A stretch of DNA of 64,000 nt from Isoperla grammatica. Lineage: Eukaryota > Arthropoda > Insecta > Plecoptera > Perlodidae. A program made the position numbers and the translations under genes. Location of the stretch: NCBI GenBank assembly GCA_945910005.1, contig OX246746.1, positions 41,061,635-41,125,634 on the forward strand, given 5' to 3'. The first letter of the stretch is position 1, and the number at the start of each line of letters is the position of its first letter. Positions 40,410 through 52,736 of this stretch are shown here, piece by piece. A model generated the notes under the pieces. The model did not search any database and was not told the origin of the DNA. It was given only the letters and a program-made list of their open reading frames with translations.

Positions 40410-41547
40410 AGTATGAGTGTGATGTTATAGTCGCAAGTGTGACTGTGTGTGGATGTGAGAATGAACATAGACATGAGTATGAGTGTGATGTTATAGTCGC
40501 AAGTGTGACTGTGTGTGGATGTGAGAATGAACATGAACATGAGTATGAGTGTGATGTTATAGTAGCAAGTGTGACTGTGTGTGGATGTGAGAATGAACAT
40601 GGACATGAGTATGGGTGTGATGTTATAGTAGCCAGTGTGACTGTGTGTGGATGTGAGAATGAACATGGACATGAGTATGAGTGTGATGTTATAGTAGCAA
40701 GTGTGACTGTGTGTGGATGTGAGAATGAACATGGACATGAGTATGAGTGTGATGTTATAGTAGCAAGTGTGACTGTGTGTGGATGTGAGAATGAACATGG
40801 ACATGAGTATGAGTGTGATGTTATAGTAGCAAGTGTGACTGTGTGTGGATGTGAGAATGAACATGGACATGAGTATGAGTGTGATGTTATAGTAGCCAGT
40901 GTGACTGTGTGTGGATGTGAGAATGAACAAGGACATGAGTATGAGTGTGATGTTATAGTAGCAAGTGTGACTGTGTGTGGATGTGAGAATGAACAAGGAC
41001 ATGAGTATGAGTGTGATGTTATAGTAGCAAGTGTGACTGTGTGTGGATGTGAGAATGAACATGGACATGAGTATGAGTGTGATGTTATAGTAGCAAGTGT
41101 GACTGTGTGTGGATGTGAGAATGAACAAGGACATGAGTATGAGTGTGATGTTATAGTCGCAAGTGTGACTGTGTGTGGATGTGAGAATGAACATGGACAT
41201 GAGTATGGGTGTGATGTTATAGTAGCAAGTGTGACTGTGTGTGGATGTGAGAATGAACATGGACATGAGTATGGGTGTGATGATATAGTAGCCAGTGTGA
41301 CTGTGTGTGGATGTGAGAATGAACATGGACATGAGTATGAGTGTGATGTTATAGTAGCAAGTGTGACTGTGTGTGGATGTGAGAATGAACATGGACATGA
41401 GTATGAGTGTGATGTTATAGTAGCAAGTGTGACTGTGTGTGGATGTGAGAATGAACATGGACATGAGTATGAGTGTGATGTTATAGTAGCAAGTGTGACT
41501 GTGTGTGGATGTGAGAATGAACATGAACGTGAGTATGAATGTGATGT
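40410..41547. repeat. 66-bp minisatellite, about 17 copies
   Basis: Unit includes gtgtgactgtgtgtggatgt, gagaatgaacatggacatga and gtatgagtgtgatgttatag followed by tagcaa. The length is a multiple of 3 and the unit lacks stops, so the plus strand (period ENEHGHEYECDVIVASVTVC plus GC) and the minus strand (period with ILTSTHSHTCYYNITLILMS plus MF) are both open for almost 1.2 kb. No start context, domain or splice evidence supports coding. Variation is at few sites (tagtagcaa/tagtcgcaa/tagccag; acatgg/acaagg). Confidence 0.96.
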
Positions 41548-42254
41548 TAGTAGGAAGTAGGAAAGTGTGAGAGTGAGTGTGAGTGTGAACGTAAATGTGA
41601 AGTGTTAACATGAATATGAATACGAACTTAAGTGTGAACGTGAGTGTGACTGAGTGAGAGTGTGAGTGAGCACATTATGGCTGATCCACACTACCCGTAG
41701 TTGGCCAATCAGATGCAGATCCAAATCGTTAACACCAAGACTCAATTGGTTGTGCACCACGTTAGTCAACAGATCAGTGGGTCGAGTCAACCTTCACGAC
41801 TGAACTCACCCTTGGCAAAGTGATCGAACCGGCCCGCTAGGGCTCTATAGCGCGTGTGACCAAACTGTACACACCATTGAAACTAGCGATGAAATTTATC
41901 GAAACGGAAAATAGATAACTGACTCATTGAAAGAACCCGAGGGAGTCGGCCTGGCGAAGAGCCAATGAAATCACTAGACCCAATAAAAAAATATTTACAC
42001 ACGCTCTGTTAACATTGTGGCTTGGATTTTATAAACTGCAAAAGTTTTTTTCACGTAAACCTCAGCACTACAGCGCTTAGTCTCCAATCAACAGAACAGA
42101 ATACTGACGACTAATCGTTACTGAGTAAAGGCTGTCTAGACTCTTGTTTGAACATTAGCTAAGCTGGAAGATCCTTTATTATCTAAATACAATGGCATTT
42201 ACATAGGCAGTATTATGCATGTATAGTATATAAAAATAGTTGATTGATACGTAC
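41548..42254. other. Antp intron next to exon 1: non-coding
   Basis: Begins with a decaying gtgagtgtgag tract, then moderately GC-richer unique sequence directly 3' of the exon 1 donor. No feature recognised. Confidence 0.5.
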
Positions 42255-43011
42255 CGAACTGACTTCGCATCCAGGGGTAGAGAGGGCTAGGTAGCGACCC
42301 CGCTGTGGAGTTCTGTTGCGGAGGTTGCTGCCCCGGGGGCTGAGGGGGGCCCGGGGGCCCACCAGACCCCGGGGGCCCAGCCACGTTTGCCGCTTGGTGG
42401 ACAACTTGTTGATGGTGCGGTGGAGTCTGCTCGCACGCCTGCTGCGCGTACAGCATCTGCTGCTGCGCTTGGTGGTGCTGGGACTGCTGCGCCTGCATAT
42501 GGTGGTGCTGGTGGTGGCTCTGATGGTTGTGGTTGTTGAGGGGGGGTTGTTGAACGGAGACGTCCAGTGGCGGACTGACGGATCCCACACCTCCCACAGC
42601 AGCCTGCAGCTTACAGCTCGCATACACCACTGGCGTCTGATGGCCATTCTGGGCCTGGCCCATGTGAACCATGTTTGGGGAGTTGGACCTATGATCGTAG
42701 ACGCCATTGCCCTCCATGCCGTTCTGAGCCGCGTAGTAAGCCGCGTTCCGGATATCCATACGATCGTAGGGGGGAAACCGAGGATAGGGCATCCCTTGAG
42801 GGGGCTGACCCCCAGTGGGGGGCCCACCATAGTGGTGGGGAGGTAGACCCTGTCGTAAGTCACCCCCCGTACAAGAGCTAGGGTCCGACACTGGGTTGCC
42901 CTGGCCCTGCGCCACTCCGCCGTAATGGTGGTTTTGATGGGGGTGCTCTGCCGAAACGACACCCCCGTTACGAATATCAGGCATGTAGGAATTGGCGAAA
43001 TAGGAACTCAT
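42255..43011 (-). CDS. Antp: Antennapedia homeodomain protein, exon 1 (N-terminus to YPWM)
   Basis: Encodes residues 1-252 and the first base of codon 253. It starts at the ATG at 43011-43009; the track-like upstream extension would need a TTG start, and MSSYFANSYMPD is the conserved Antp N-terminus. Features: YPRFPPYDRM at residues 76-85, shared with Antp of other phyla; His/Gln-rich low-complexity region about 158-205 (NNHNHQSHHQHHHMQAQQ); Pro/Gly/Gln-rich linker about 211-233; YPWM hexapeptide at 245-248, the TALE-cofactor contact. The exon ends ...RSQF + G before GTACGT. Predicted full protein 338 residues. The exon is much more GC-rich than its surroundings. Upstream on the minus strand is a TATA-like tatatag about 60 nt from the ATG, with unproven role. 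Confidence 0.96.
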
Positions 43012-43648
43012 AATCAAATTTGAACTTTTAACACTGTTGGCGCACCACTTTTTCTCACTTCAGCTTTCTATATACTAGTATACACTCACAATCACAAGAA
43101 CAGATAGGCTATAGAACACTTGATGCTGATGACTGGCACTAAGGCACCAATCAAGCACTGCACACGCGGGAACTAGTACACTAAACACACATTTTACGCC
43201 GTCTGCGGGTTATTTTTGAGGTCGAACTTGTGACGAATTTTCGTCGATGTTTTGGTTTGCGAATTTCTTGTTGGTTGATGTAAACTCGAATCGACCAATG
43301 AAAACCCTCCTTGCATCCACCCCTGCAACAGACAACAATGGAGTAAGTTTTGGTGTGAATAATGCACTAAATAAAGTCATCAAATCCTTAACAAATTTAT
43401 TCAATAGTATTGATGACACTTACAAATTGGGAGTCATTATGCTATTCATGACTGTTTACCTAAGCAAACATCTGTCTGGGCCACGCTACCCTGCACAACA
43501 AACGGTAGTAACGTTCTACTTTTAAGGCTTTTTAACAATTGGACACATTGTTATAAAATACACCAGTCACAATAGCAACAGTACACGAAATACCTTCTAC
43601 AGTGTATTTGAGATAGAACCCAACCACCATAGTCCACCGCGTACTAGC
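43012..43648 (-). other. Antp 5' flank / candidate 5' UTR and promoter
   Basis: Immediately upstream of the start codon. A TATA-like element lies near 43071-43080 (minus strand tactagtatatag), and ccaat occurs on the plus strand near 43295. A plus-strand open frame at 43247-43525 shows no recognisable domain. The promoter assignment is positional only. Confidence 0.3.

Positions 43649-43698
<50 letters not shown>
43649..43698. repeat. (ATT)n microsatellite
   Basis: About 17 ATT units, 640 bp upstream of Antp. Confidence 0.96.
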
Positions 43699-45300
43699 TT
43701 GTATTTTATTTTATTATTAAATTATTACATATTATAATACTATTATTTACACATATTATTATGTTTAAATGTTGCTTGCTTGGAGTGAGCTATGAATGAG
43801 TGGTGAGTCGCAGCATCATTGCGGGATCCACACAAAACAGACGTACAGAATTGATTGATCAAAATTAATGATGACGATAATTAAAATTTGACATCTTCAA
43901 AAGTATTTTAAGTACTAACATAACAACATTTTAGCACAGATATAATCATAATAATGCCATTATAATTTTTGTCGCTTTTCACGTTATGGCAAGGGACCAT
44001 AATGCCCAACAAATGACAGGTACCCTAACCAACCGCTTATCTTGGGGAAATGTGACTGATTTAAACAGTCCAACAAGGGTTGAGTTAGATAAATGGTATC
44101 TATTTTAATACAGGTTTTTCCCGACTTGAACACAAACCTTAATACTTCTGCTTACGTAATTTCTCATATCCTTTAACCTACTTAACACAATCATATCAAA
44201 CAAAAGAATAATAATGTTTTGCTCAGTTGTATTGGCTCCTTGGAATAGGTCATTTACGTAGAGAAGGTTCTGAGTTCGAACCCCGACTAACTAGTAATCG
44301 GTTTTATGTATTAAACAAATACATAAATAAAAATAAATTCACATTTAGAGTCTACCCACTCAGTAATGAAACTGATTTGCAGTGCGGGACTTTAATTTAA
44401 AGCAACTATTAACTGCATCAAGCGCCCACAGACAAAAAAATTGCTTTGTTTTGTTTTGTAAATGTTATGGGCTATTTACCCACCTGTTGTACAATCACCT
44501 ATACACACAACGATCAGGAAAACAAGTAGCAATTAAATACCAACTGTTATACGGACCCACTGGCTCGGAGGATAGATCCACAAGTTCTTGATTTGAACCC
44601 ATTCGGCCCAATTAATGTATAGTGCATATTATAATTGCTTTCACATCACTTATCCATATTGCAAATGTACCTTCATAAAATATAATATTTAGTATTTAGA
44701 AATATAGATCACGATATTGGTTTGTTAAATACCGGGTTATTTAATGGTACAATCTTTGTCAACGAAACAGAAAAATAACTATCCGAAAACAAATAACGCT
44801 AAATATGAGAACAACCCACATACGAGCTGCTTCCTAGCACGTGCAGAACAACAAACTAAACTTTTCAGTCGTTTACATAAATACCTTGGTTCCAGATTTT
44901 TTTGACGTTGGTCCCATAGCCTATTTCTACACAATTAGCGTATAATTCGGTCCAATAGTTTATGCCCCGTTTAGCTATGTTATTCAATTTGGCAATGTAT
45001 CCCAAGTACTGATGCCTGTGCAGACGACATACATAAGACTGACAGAAGTATTCCCTTGTGCTCAGGACATATGTTAGCCGCCTAGGAAACACGTGCACGG
45101 GACCCATAAGTCATAGGCAATGATCTGGGACAAACGGAAAGGAAGCCTCATGTTGATTAGAGGGTTTGACATGTCAGGCCACTTCGGAGGTAACTTAGCT
45201 ACAGCAAATTAAAAAAAGATGAATTGCCAACAAAACAAACAAATCTATGTAAATTTAAGGTGATGATAACAATTTGAACAAATGATTATATGGACGTTAT
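43699..45300. other. Antp upstream region: non-coding apart from SINE-like heads
   Basis: AT-rich intergenic DNA. Apart from the tRNA-like sequences, no gene or regulatory element can be supported. Confidence 0.45.
44220..44620 (+). repeat. two degenerate tRNA-like (SINE head) sequences
   Basis: First: tggctccttgg (44233-44243, A-box-like) and gagttcgaaccccg (about 44272-44285, B-box-like). Second: tggctcggagg (about 44561-44571) and gatttgaaccc (about 44590-44600). Neither forms a full tRNA cloverleaf. Likely remnants of a tRNA-derived SINE. Confidence 0.3.
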
Positions 45301-45753
45301 TCAAGAATAGTACGAACCACTCAAGCTTATGGCGGAACCTTCAATCGCATATTGAGGTGACAACGGGTTGAAATTGAAGTTATTCTTTGTGAGCGTGGGA
45401 GGGAGGATTATATTGAGGGGGGATGTGTACGGACCACAAATCATATACGTCATATGATGGTTTAAAGAGGTAGCCTCTCGAGTTTCTAACAACAATGGCG
45501 CCGAATCAGATCCATTGACCACCGCCGGGGTTGTCATAAGGTAATTCAAAATAAGGGAGGTTTTAGGTGGGGTTGGTGGGCGTTTGGATCGCAAACAGAG
45601 CCAGCAAGTATGAAAGAAAGTGATAAAGTAGGAAAAGGAAACAATGCCAAAGGCCACGTGAGACGCATGAGAGCCCTCTTTACTAGCACCGGTCACCACG
45701 AGGAGGGACCCAGCTAAATCGGAGCCGTGCACAAGGAAGGTAACCACATTCAT
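45301..45753 (-). CDS. hypothetical protein with one membrane-like segment (uncertain)
   Basis: A 150-codon ATG frame not made of repeats. It begins MNVVTFLVHGSDLAGSLLVV; residues 31-54 (SHVAFGIVSFSYFITFFHTC...) are hydrophobic and end in WLCLRSKR, a possible membrane anchor with a basic cytosolic side, followed by a Pro/Ser/Leu/Asn-rich tail. Upstream on the minus strand is a plausible acceptor (ccacttttctattttacag, ending near 45774), with an in-frame TGA just before the ATG. I recognise no family. Codon use is mixed but not obviously random. It may be an exon of an unidentified minus-strand gene upstream of Antp, an old element, or chance. Confidence 0.25.
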   Translation of the reverse strand: MNVVTFLVHGSDLAGSLLVVTGASKEGSHASHVAFGIVSFSYFITFFHTCWLCLRSKRPPTPPKTSLILNYLMTTPAVVNGSDSAPLLLETREATSLNHHMTYMICGPYTSPLNIILPPTLTKNNFNFNPLSPQYAIEGSAISLSGSYYS

Positions 45754-46849
45754 TCACCACAAGATCAGATAACTGTAAAATAGAAAAGTGGAGACATGTC
45801 ATAAAATCTGAGAATTAAGTTATACTATGCCCGACTCTTCACTATTACTTGTTTGTGGAAACATCAATTAAAAATAGTAGGTTTACTACGGGCCTAGGTC
45901 GTCGTGGGGCCTCTGAGCACTGAGTGTGTTTCAGTCTAGCCAGTGGTCGAATGGGGGGGGGAGTATGCGGATGATACTACTCCCCCCCTCCCCCAAACAA
46001 ATTGTTTAAATGTTACCACCTCCCAAATCCCAATTAAATTACCCCTTCCTCTCTTTACCACACTTAAACCACCCAAAATTATTTACCTTCCTTATTCATC
46101 AATACCCATGTAAAATTAGTTTAAAGGTAGCAACTAGAGCTCCCCTGTTATACATAGAAAATAATGTAAATTGGTTTAATCTTATTGCGTAAAAATTTGG
46201 ACAATCCCTCCACAAAACATGTCTTGTTACTCAGTGGGTAGACTCAATAAATACGAATTTATTTATTTTATTTTTATTTAAACAGCTTCTAATTTGACCA
46301 CCGACTACAACCAAAATTACGCCACAGAAAAATGTTCATCTGCTGGTTAGCTTTTGTTTTCAAGTTGGTCATAATATGGTGACTCGTACGACTAAAAGTG
46401 CTGCTCTCACTAGTGACACCAATAGGCCATTTTAAGAACTATACCCATACAACCCTTCTTATAAATATCATCATGGTCCTCTAAATCTAATGTACAACAA
46501 TACAAAACTTACCTTAACTTATCTTAAAACTTATGCTTATCTAGCACGTCACAGATTAAACATACAAAATCAGGGCTAGTGGTTGATGATCTTGTATGCA
46601 TCAACGAACATTAATTTAACATTTTGACAACTATCTTAAATTGGTGTGTATTGTTGTTCTTGAAGATTAGGGAACCGTGATGAGACTCAGGGTCCTAGAT
46701 AGTTTTTGAAATGGTCTATTAGGCATAACGGAAACTTTCGTAATTCTTTTAGCTTCGTTTCCATTCATCAGGGGGTCATGCAGTCAGTTGGAGCAACGTC
46801 AGTCGACAGTAGTTTACCTAAGACGGCTGCACAGTGCATAATGCATTGT
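45754..46849. other. intergenic, with a G-run/C-run hairpin
   Basis: A 10-nt G run followed by agtatg and, after a short loop, atactactcccccccc (45951-45998) can fold into a short GC hairpin. Otherwise AT-rich DNA with nothing supportable. Confidence 0.5.
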
Positions 46850-46935
46850 GCCTGTACACATGAGCTCTCAAGTTAGTGACTCTCTAGTTCAGCAGTCGCC
46901 GGTTCGATACCAGCCACCCGCAATCCTTCTGTCAG
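46850..46935 (+). repeat. tRNA-like SINE head fragment
   Basis: gccggttcgataccagcc contains a B-box (ggttcgatacc); a weak A-box-like stretch lies about 45 nt upstream. Not an intact tRNA. Confidence 0.3.
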
Positions 46936-47007
46936 GCACAAGACACATTTTGAGACTGAGGCATATTAATAGCCCTCGTAAATTAATTCCCAGCTATTCA
47001 AATATCC

Positions 47008-50000
47008 TAATACACCATCATATAGGGCACATATCATGGTCCTTGGTGTGCACTGTGCAAGTGCCCCCTAGTACACCTTCATATAGGGCACATATCATGG
47101 TCCTTGGTGTGCACTGTGCAAGTGCCCCCTAGTACACCTTCATATAGGGCACATATCATGGTCCTTGGTGTGCACTGTGCAAGTGCCTCCTAGTACACCT
47201 TCATATAGGGCACATATCATGGTCCTTGGTGTGCACTGTGCAAGTGCCCCCTAGTACACCTTCATATAGGGCACATATCATGGTCCTTGGTGTGCACTGT
47301 GCAAGTGCCCCCTAGTACACCTTCATATAGGGCACATATCATGGTCCTTGGTGTGCACTGTGCAAGTGCCCCCTAGTACACCTTCATATAGGGCACATAT
47401 CATGGTCCTTGGTGTGCACTGTGCAAGTGCCTCCTAGTACACCTTCATATAGGGCACATATCATGGTCCTTGGTGTGCACTGTGCAAGTGCCTCCTAGTA
47501 CACCTTCATATAGGGCACATATCATGGTCCTTGGTGTGCACTGTGCAAGTGCCTCCTAGTACACCTTCATATAGGGCACATATCATGGTCCTTGGTGTGC
47601 ACTGTGCAAGTGCCCCCTAGTACACCTTCATATAGGGCACATATCATGGTCCTTGGTGTGCACTGTGCAAGTGCCTCCTAGTACACCTTCATATAGGGCA
47701 CATATCATGGTCCTTGGTGTGCACTGTGCAAGTGCCTCCTAGTACACCTTCATATAGGGCACATATCATGGTCCTTGGTGTGCACTGTGCAAGTGTCTCC
47801 TAGTACACCTTCATATAGGGCACATATCATGGTCCTTGGTGTGCACTGTGCAAGTGCCTCCTAGTACACCTTCATATAGGGCACATATCATGGTCCTTGG
47901 TGTGCACTGTGCAAGTGCCCCCTAGTACACCTTCATATAGGGCACATATCATGGTCCTTGGTGTGCACTGTGCAAGTGCCTCCTAGTACACCTTCATATA
48001 GGGCACATATCATGGTCCTTGGTGTGCACTGTGCAAGTGTCTCCTAGTACACCTTCATATAGGGCACATATCATGGTCCTTGGTGTGCACTGTGCAAGTG
48101 CCTCCTAGTACACCTTCATATAGGGCACATATCATGGTCCTTGGTGTGCACTGTGCAAGTGCCCCCTAGTACACCTTCATATAGGGCACATATCATGGTC
48201 CTTGGTGTGCACTGTGCAAGTGCCTCCTAGTACACCTTCATATAGGGCACATATCATGGTCCTTGGTGTGCACTGTGCAAGTGCCTCCTAGTACACCTTC
48301 ATATAGGGCACATATCATGGTCCTTGGTGTGCACTGTGCAAGTGCCTCCTAGTACACCTTCATATAGGGCACATATCATGGTCCTTGGTGTGCACTGTGC
48401 AAGTGTCCCCTAGTACACCTTCATATAGGGCACATATCATGGTCCTTGGTGTGCACTGTGCAAGTGCCTCCTAGTACACCTTCATATAGGGCACATATCA
48501 TGGTCCTTGGTGTGCACTGTGCAAGTGCCTCCTAGTACACCTTCATATAGGGCACATATCATGGTCCTTGGTGTGCACTGTGCAAGTGTCCCCTAGTACA
48601 CCTTCATATAGGGCACATATCATGGTCCTTGGTGTGCACTGTGCAAGTGCCCCCTAGTACACCTTCATATAGGGCACATATCATGGTCCTTGGTGTGCAC
48701 TGTGCAAGTGCCTCCTAGTACACCTTCATATAGGGCACATATCATGGTCCTTGGTGTGCACTGTGCAAGTGCCTCCTAGTACACCTTCATATAGGGCACA
48801 TATCATGGTCCTTGGTGTGCACTGTGCAAGTGCCTCCTAGTACACCTTCATATAGGGCACATATCATGGTCCTTGGTGTGCACTGTGCAAGTGCCTCCTA
48901 GTACACCTTCATATAGGGCACATATCATGGTCCTTGGTGTGCACTGTGCAAGTGCCCCCTAGTACACCTTCATATAGGGCACATATCATGGTCCTTGGTG
49001 TGCACTGTGCAAGTGCCTCCTAGTACACCTTCATATAGGGCACATATCATGGTCCTTGGTGTGCACTGTGCAAGTGCCTCCTAGTACACCTTCATATAGG
49101 GCACATATCATGGTCCTTGGTGTGCACTGTGCAAGTGCCTCCTAGTACACCTTCATATAGGGCACATATCATGGTCCTTGGTGTGCACTGTGCAAGTGCC
49201 TCCTAGTACACCTTCATATAGGGCACATATCATGGTCCTTGGTGTGCACTGTGCAAGTGCCTCCTAGTACACCTTCATATAGGGCACATATCATGGTCCT
49301 TGGTGTGCACTGTGCAAGTGCCTCCTAGTACACCTTCATATAGGGCACATATCATGGTCCTTGGTGTGCACTGTGCAAGTGCCTCCTAGTACACCTTCAT
49401 ATAGGGCACATATCATGGTCCTTGGTGTGCACTGTGCAAGTGCCTCCTAGTACACCTTCATATAGGGCACATATCATGGTCCTTGGTGTGCACTGTGCAA
49501 GTGCCTCCTAGTACACCTTCATATAGGGCACATATCATGGTCCTTGGTGTGCACTGTGCAAGTGCCTCCTAGTACACCTTCATATAGGGCACATATCATG
49601 GTCCTTGGTGTGCACTGTGCAAGTGCCCCCTAGTACACCTTCATATAGGGCACATATCATGGTCCTTGGTGTGCACTGTGCAAGTGCCCCCTAGTACACC
49701 TTCATATAGGGCACATATCATGGTCCTTGGTGTGCACTGTGCAAGTGCCTCCTAGTACACCTTCATATAGGGCACATATCATGGTCCTTGGTGTGCACTG
49801 TGCAAGTGCCTCCTAGTACACCTTCATATAGGGCACATATCATGGTCCTTGGTGTGCACTGTGCAAGTGCCTCCTAGTACACCTTCATATAGGGCACATA
49901 TCATGGTCCTTGGTGTGCACTGTGCAAGTGCCCCCTAGTACACCTTCATATAGGGCACATATCATGGTCCTTGGTGTGCACTGTGCAAGTGCCTCCTAGT

Positions 50001-52736
50001 ACACCTTCATATAGGGCACATATCATGGTCCTTGGTGTGCACTGTGCAAGTGCCCCCTAGTACACCTTCATATAGGGCACATATCATGGTCTTTGGTGTG
50101 CACTGTGCAAGTGCCCTCCTAGTACACCTTCATATAGGGCACATATCATGGTCCTTGGTGTGCACTGTGCAAGTGCCCCCTAGTACACCTTCATATAGGG
50201 CACATATCATGGTCTTTGGTGTGCACTGTGCAAGTGCCTCCTAGTACACCTTCATATAGGGCACATATCATGGTCCTTGGTGTGCACTGTGCAAGTGCCT
50301 CCTAGTACACCTTCATATAGGGCACATATCATGGTCCTTGGTGTGCACTGTGCAAGTGCCCCCTAGTACACCTTCTATAGGGCACATATCATGGTCCTTG
50401 GTGTGCACTGTGCAAGTGCCTCCTAGTACACCTTCATATAGGGCACATATCATGGTCCTTGGTGTGCACTGTGCAAGTGCCTCCTAGTACACCTTCATAT
50501 AGGGCACATATCATGGTCCTTGGTGTGCACTGTGCAAGTGCCCCCTAGTACACCTTCATATAGGGCACATATCATGGTCCTTGGTGTGCACTGTGCAAGT
50601 GCCTCCTAGTACACCTTCATATAGGGCACATATCATGGTCCTTGGTGTGCACTGTGCAAGTGCCCCCTAGTACACCTTCATATAGGGCACATATCATGGT
50701 CCTTGGTGTGCACTGTGCAAGTGTCTCCTAGTACACCTTCATATAGGGCACATATCATGGTCCTTGGTGTGCACTGTGCAAGTGCCTCCTAGTACACCTT
50801 CATATAGGGCACATATCATGGTCCTTGGTGTGCACTGTGCAAGTGCCCCCTAGTACACCTTCATATAGGGCACATATCATGGTCCTTGGTGTGCACTGTG
50901 CAAGTGCCTCCTAGTACACCTTCATATAGGGCACATATCATGGTCCTTGGTGTGCACTGTGCAAGTGCCCCCTAGTACACCTTTATATAGGGCACATATC
51001 ATGGTCCTTGGTGTGCACTGTGCAAGTGCCCCCTAGTACACCTTCATATAGGGCACATATCATGGTCCTTGGTGTGCACTGTGCAAGTGCCCCCTAGTAC
51101 ACCTTCATATAGGGCACATATCATGGTCCTTGGTGTGCACTGTGCAAGTGCCTCCTAGTACACCTTCATATAGGGCACATATCATGGTCCTTGGTGTGCA
51201 CTGTGCAAGTGCCCCCTAGTAACCTTCATATAGGGCACATATCATGGTCCTTGGTGTGCACTGTGCAAGTGCCCCCTAGTACACCTTCATATAGGGCACA
51301 TATCATGGTCCTTGGTGTGCACTGTGCAAGTGTCCCCTAGTACACCTTCATATAGGGCACATATCATGGTCCTTGGTGTGCACTGTGCAAGTGCCCCCTA
51401 GTACACCTTCATATAGGGCACATATCATGGTCCTTGGTGTGCACTGTGCAAGTGCCCCCTAGTACACCTTCATTAGGGCACATATCATGGTCCTGGTGTG
51501 CACTGTGCAAGTGCCTCCTAGTACACCTTCATATAGGGCACATATCATGGTCCTTGGTGTGCACTGTGCAAGTGCCCCTTAGTACACCTTCATATAGGGC
51601 ACATATCATGGTCCTTGGTGTGCACTGTGCAAGTGCCCCCTAGTACACCTTCATATAGGGCACATATCATGGTCCTTGGTGTGCACTGTGCAAGTGCCTC
51701 CTAGTACACCTTCATATAGGGCACATATCATGGTCCTTGGTGTGCACTGTGCAAGTGCCCCCTAGTACACCTTCATATAGGGCACATATCATGGTCCTTG
51801 GTGTGCACTGTGCAAGTGCCTCCTAGTACACCTTCATATAGGGCACATATCATGGTCCTTGGTGTGCACTGTGCAAGTGCCCCCTAGTACACCTTCATAT
51901 AGGGCACATATCATGGTCCTTGGTGTGCACTGTGCAAGTGCTTCCTAGTACACCTTCATATAGGGCACATATCATGGTCCCTTGGTGTGCACTGTGCAAG
52001 TGCCTCCTAGTACACCTTCATATAGGGCACATATCATGGTCCTTGGTGTGCACTGTGCAAGTGCCTCCTAGTACACCTTCATATAGGGCACATATCATGG
52101 TCCTTGGTGTGCACTGTGCAAGTGCCTCCTAGTACACCTTCATATAGGGCACATATCATGGTCCTTGGTGTGCACTGTGCAAGTGCCCCTTAGTACACCT
52201 TCATATAGGGCACATATCATGGTCCTTGGTGTGCACTGTGCAAGTGCCCCCTAGTACACCTTCATATAGGGCACATATCATGGTCCTTGGTGTGCACTGT
52301 GCAAGTGCCTCCTAGTACACCTTCATATAGGGCACATATCATGGTCCTTGGTGTGCACTGTGCAAGTGCCCCCTAGTACACTTCATATAGGGCACATATC
52401 ATGGTCCTTGGTGGTGCACTGTGCAAGTGCCTCCTAGTACACCTTCATATAGGGCACATATCATGGTCCTTGGTGTGCACTGTGCAAGTGCCTCCTAGTA
52501 CACCTTCATATAGGGCACATATCATGGTCCTTGGTGTGCACTGTGCAAGTGCTTCCTAGTACACCTTCATATAGGGCACATATCATGGTCCTTGGTGTGC
52601 ACTGTGCAAGTGCCTCCTAGTACACCTTCATATAGGGCACATATCATGGTCCTTGGTGTGCACTGTGCAAGTGCCTCCTAGTACACCTTCATATAGGGCA
52701 CATATCATGGTCCTTGGTGTGCACTGTGCAAGTGTC
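47008..52736. repeat. 61-bp satellite array, about 94 copies
   Basis: Unit: ctagtacaccttcatatagg, gcacatatcatggtccttgg, tgtgcactgtgcaagtgc plus ccc/ctc. It is extremely homogeneous: in most copies only the C/T positions of the gtgcc[c/t]cct joint vary (ccccc, cctcc, tctcc, tcccc, ccctt, cttcc). Between 47.0 and 50.1 kb the period is unbroken, while 50.1-52.45 kb holds eight single-base indels. Short open frames of about 70 codons come from the repeat. The array lies about 4 kb upstream of the Antp start codon. Confidence 0.98.

Noticed and set aside
40361..41611. 416- and 393-codon frames on opposite strands
   Set aside because: Products of a 66-bp stop-free unit; no start context, splice sites or domain.
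43247..43525. 92-codon plus-strand frame just upstream of Antp
   Set aside because: Starts at a non-ATG codon, overlaps the probable Antp promoter/5' UTR and has no recognisable domain.
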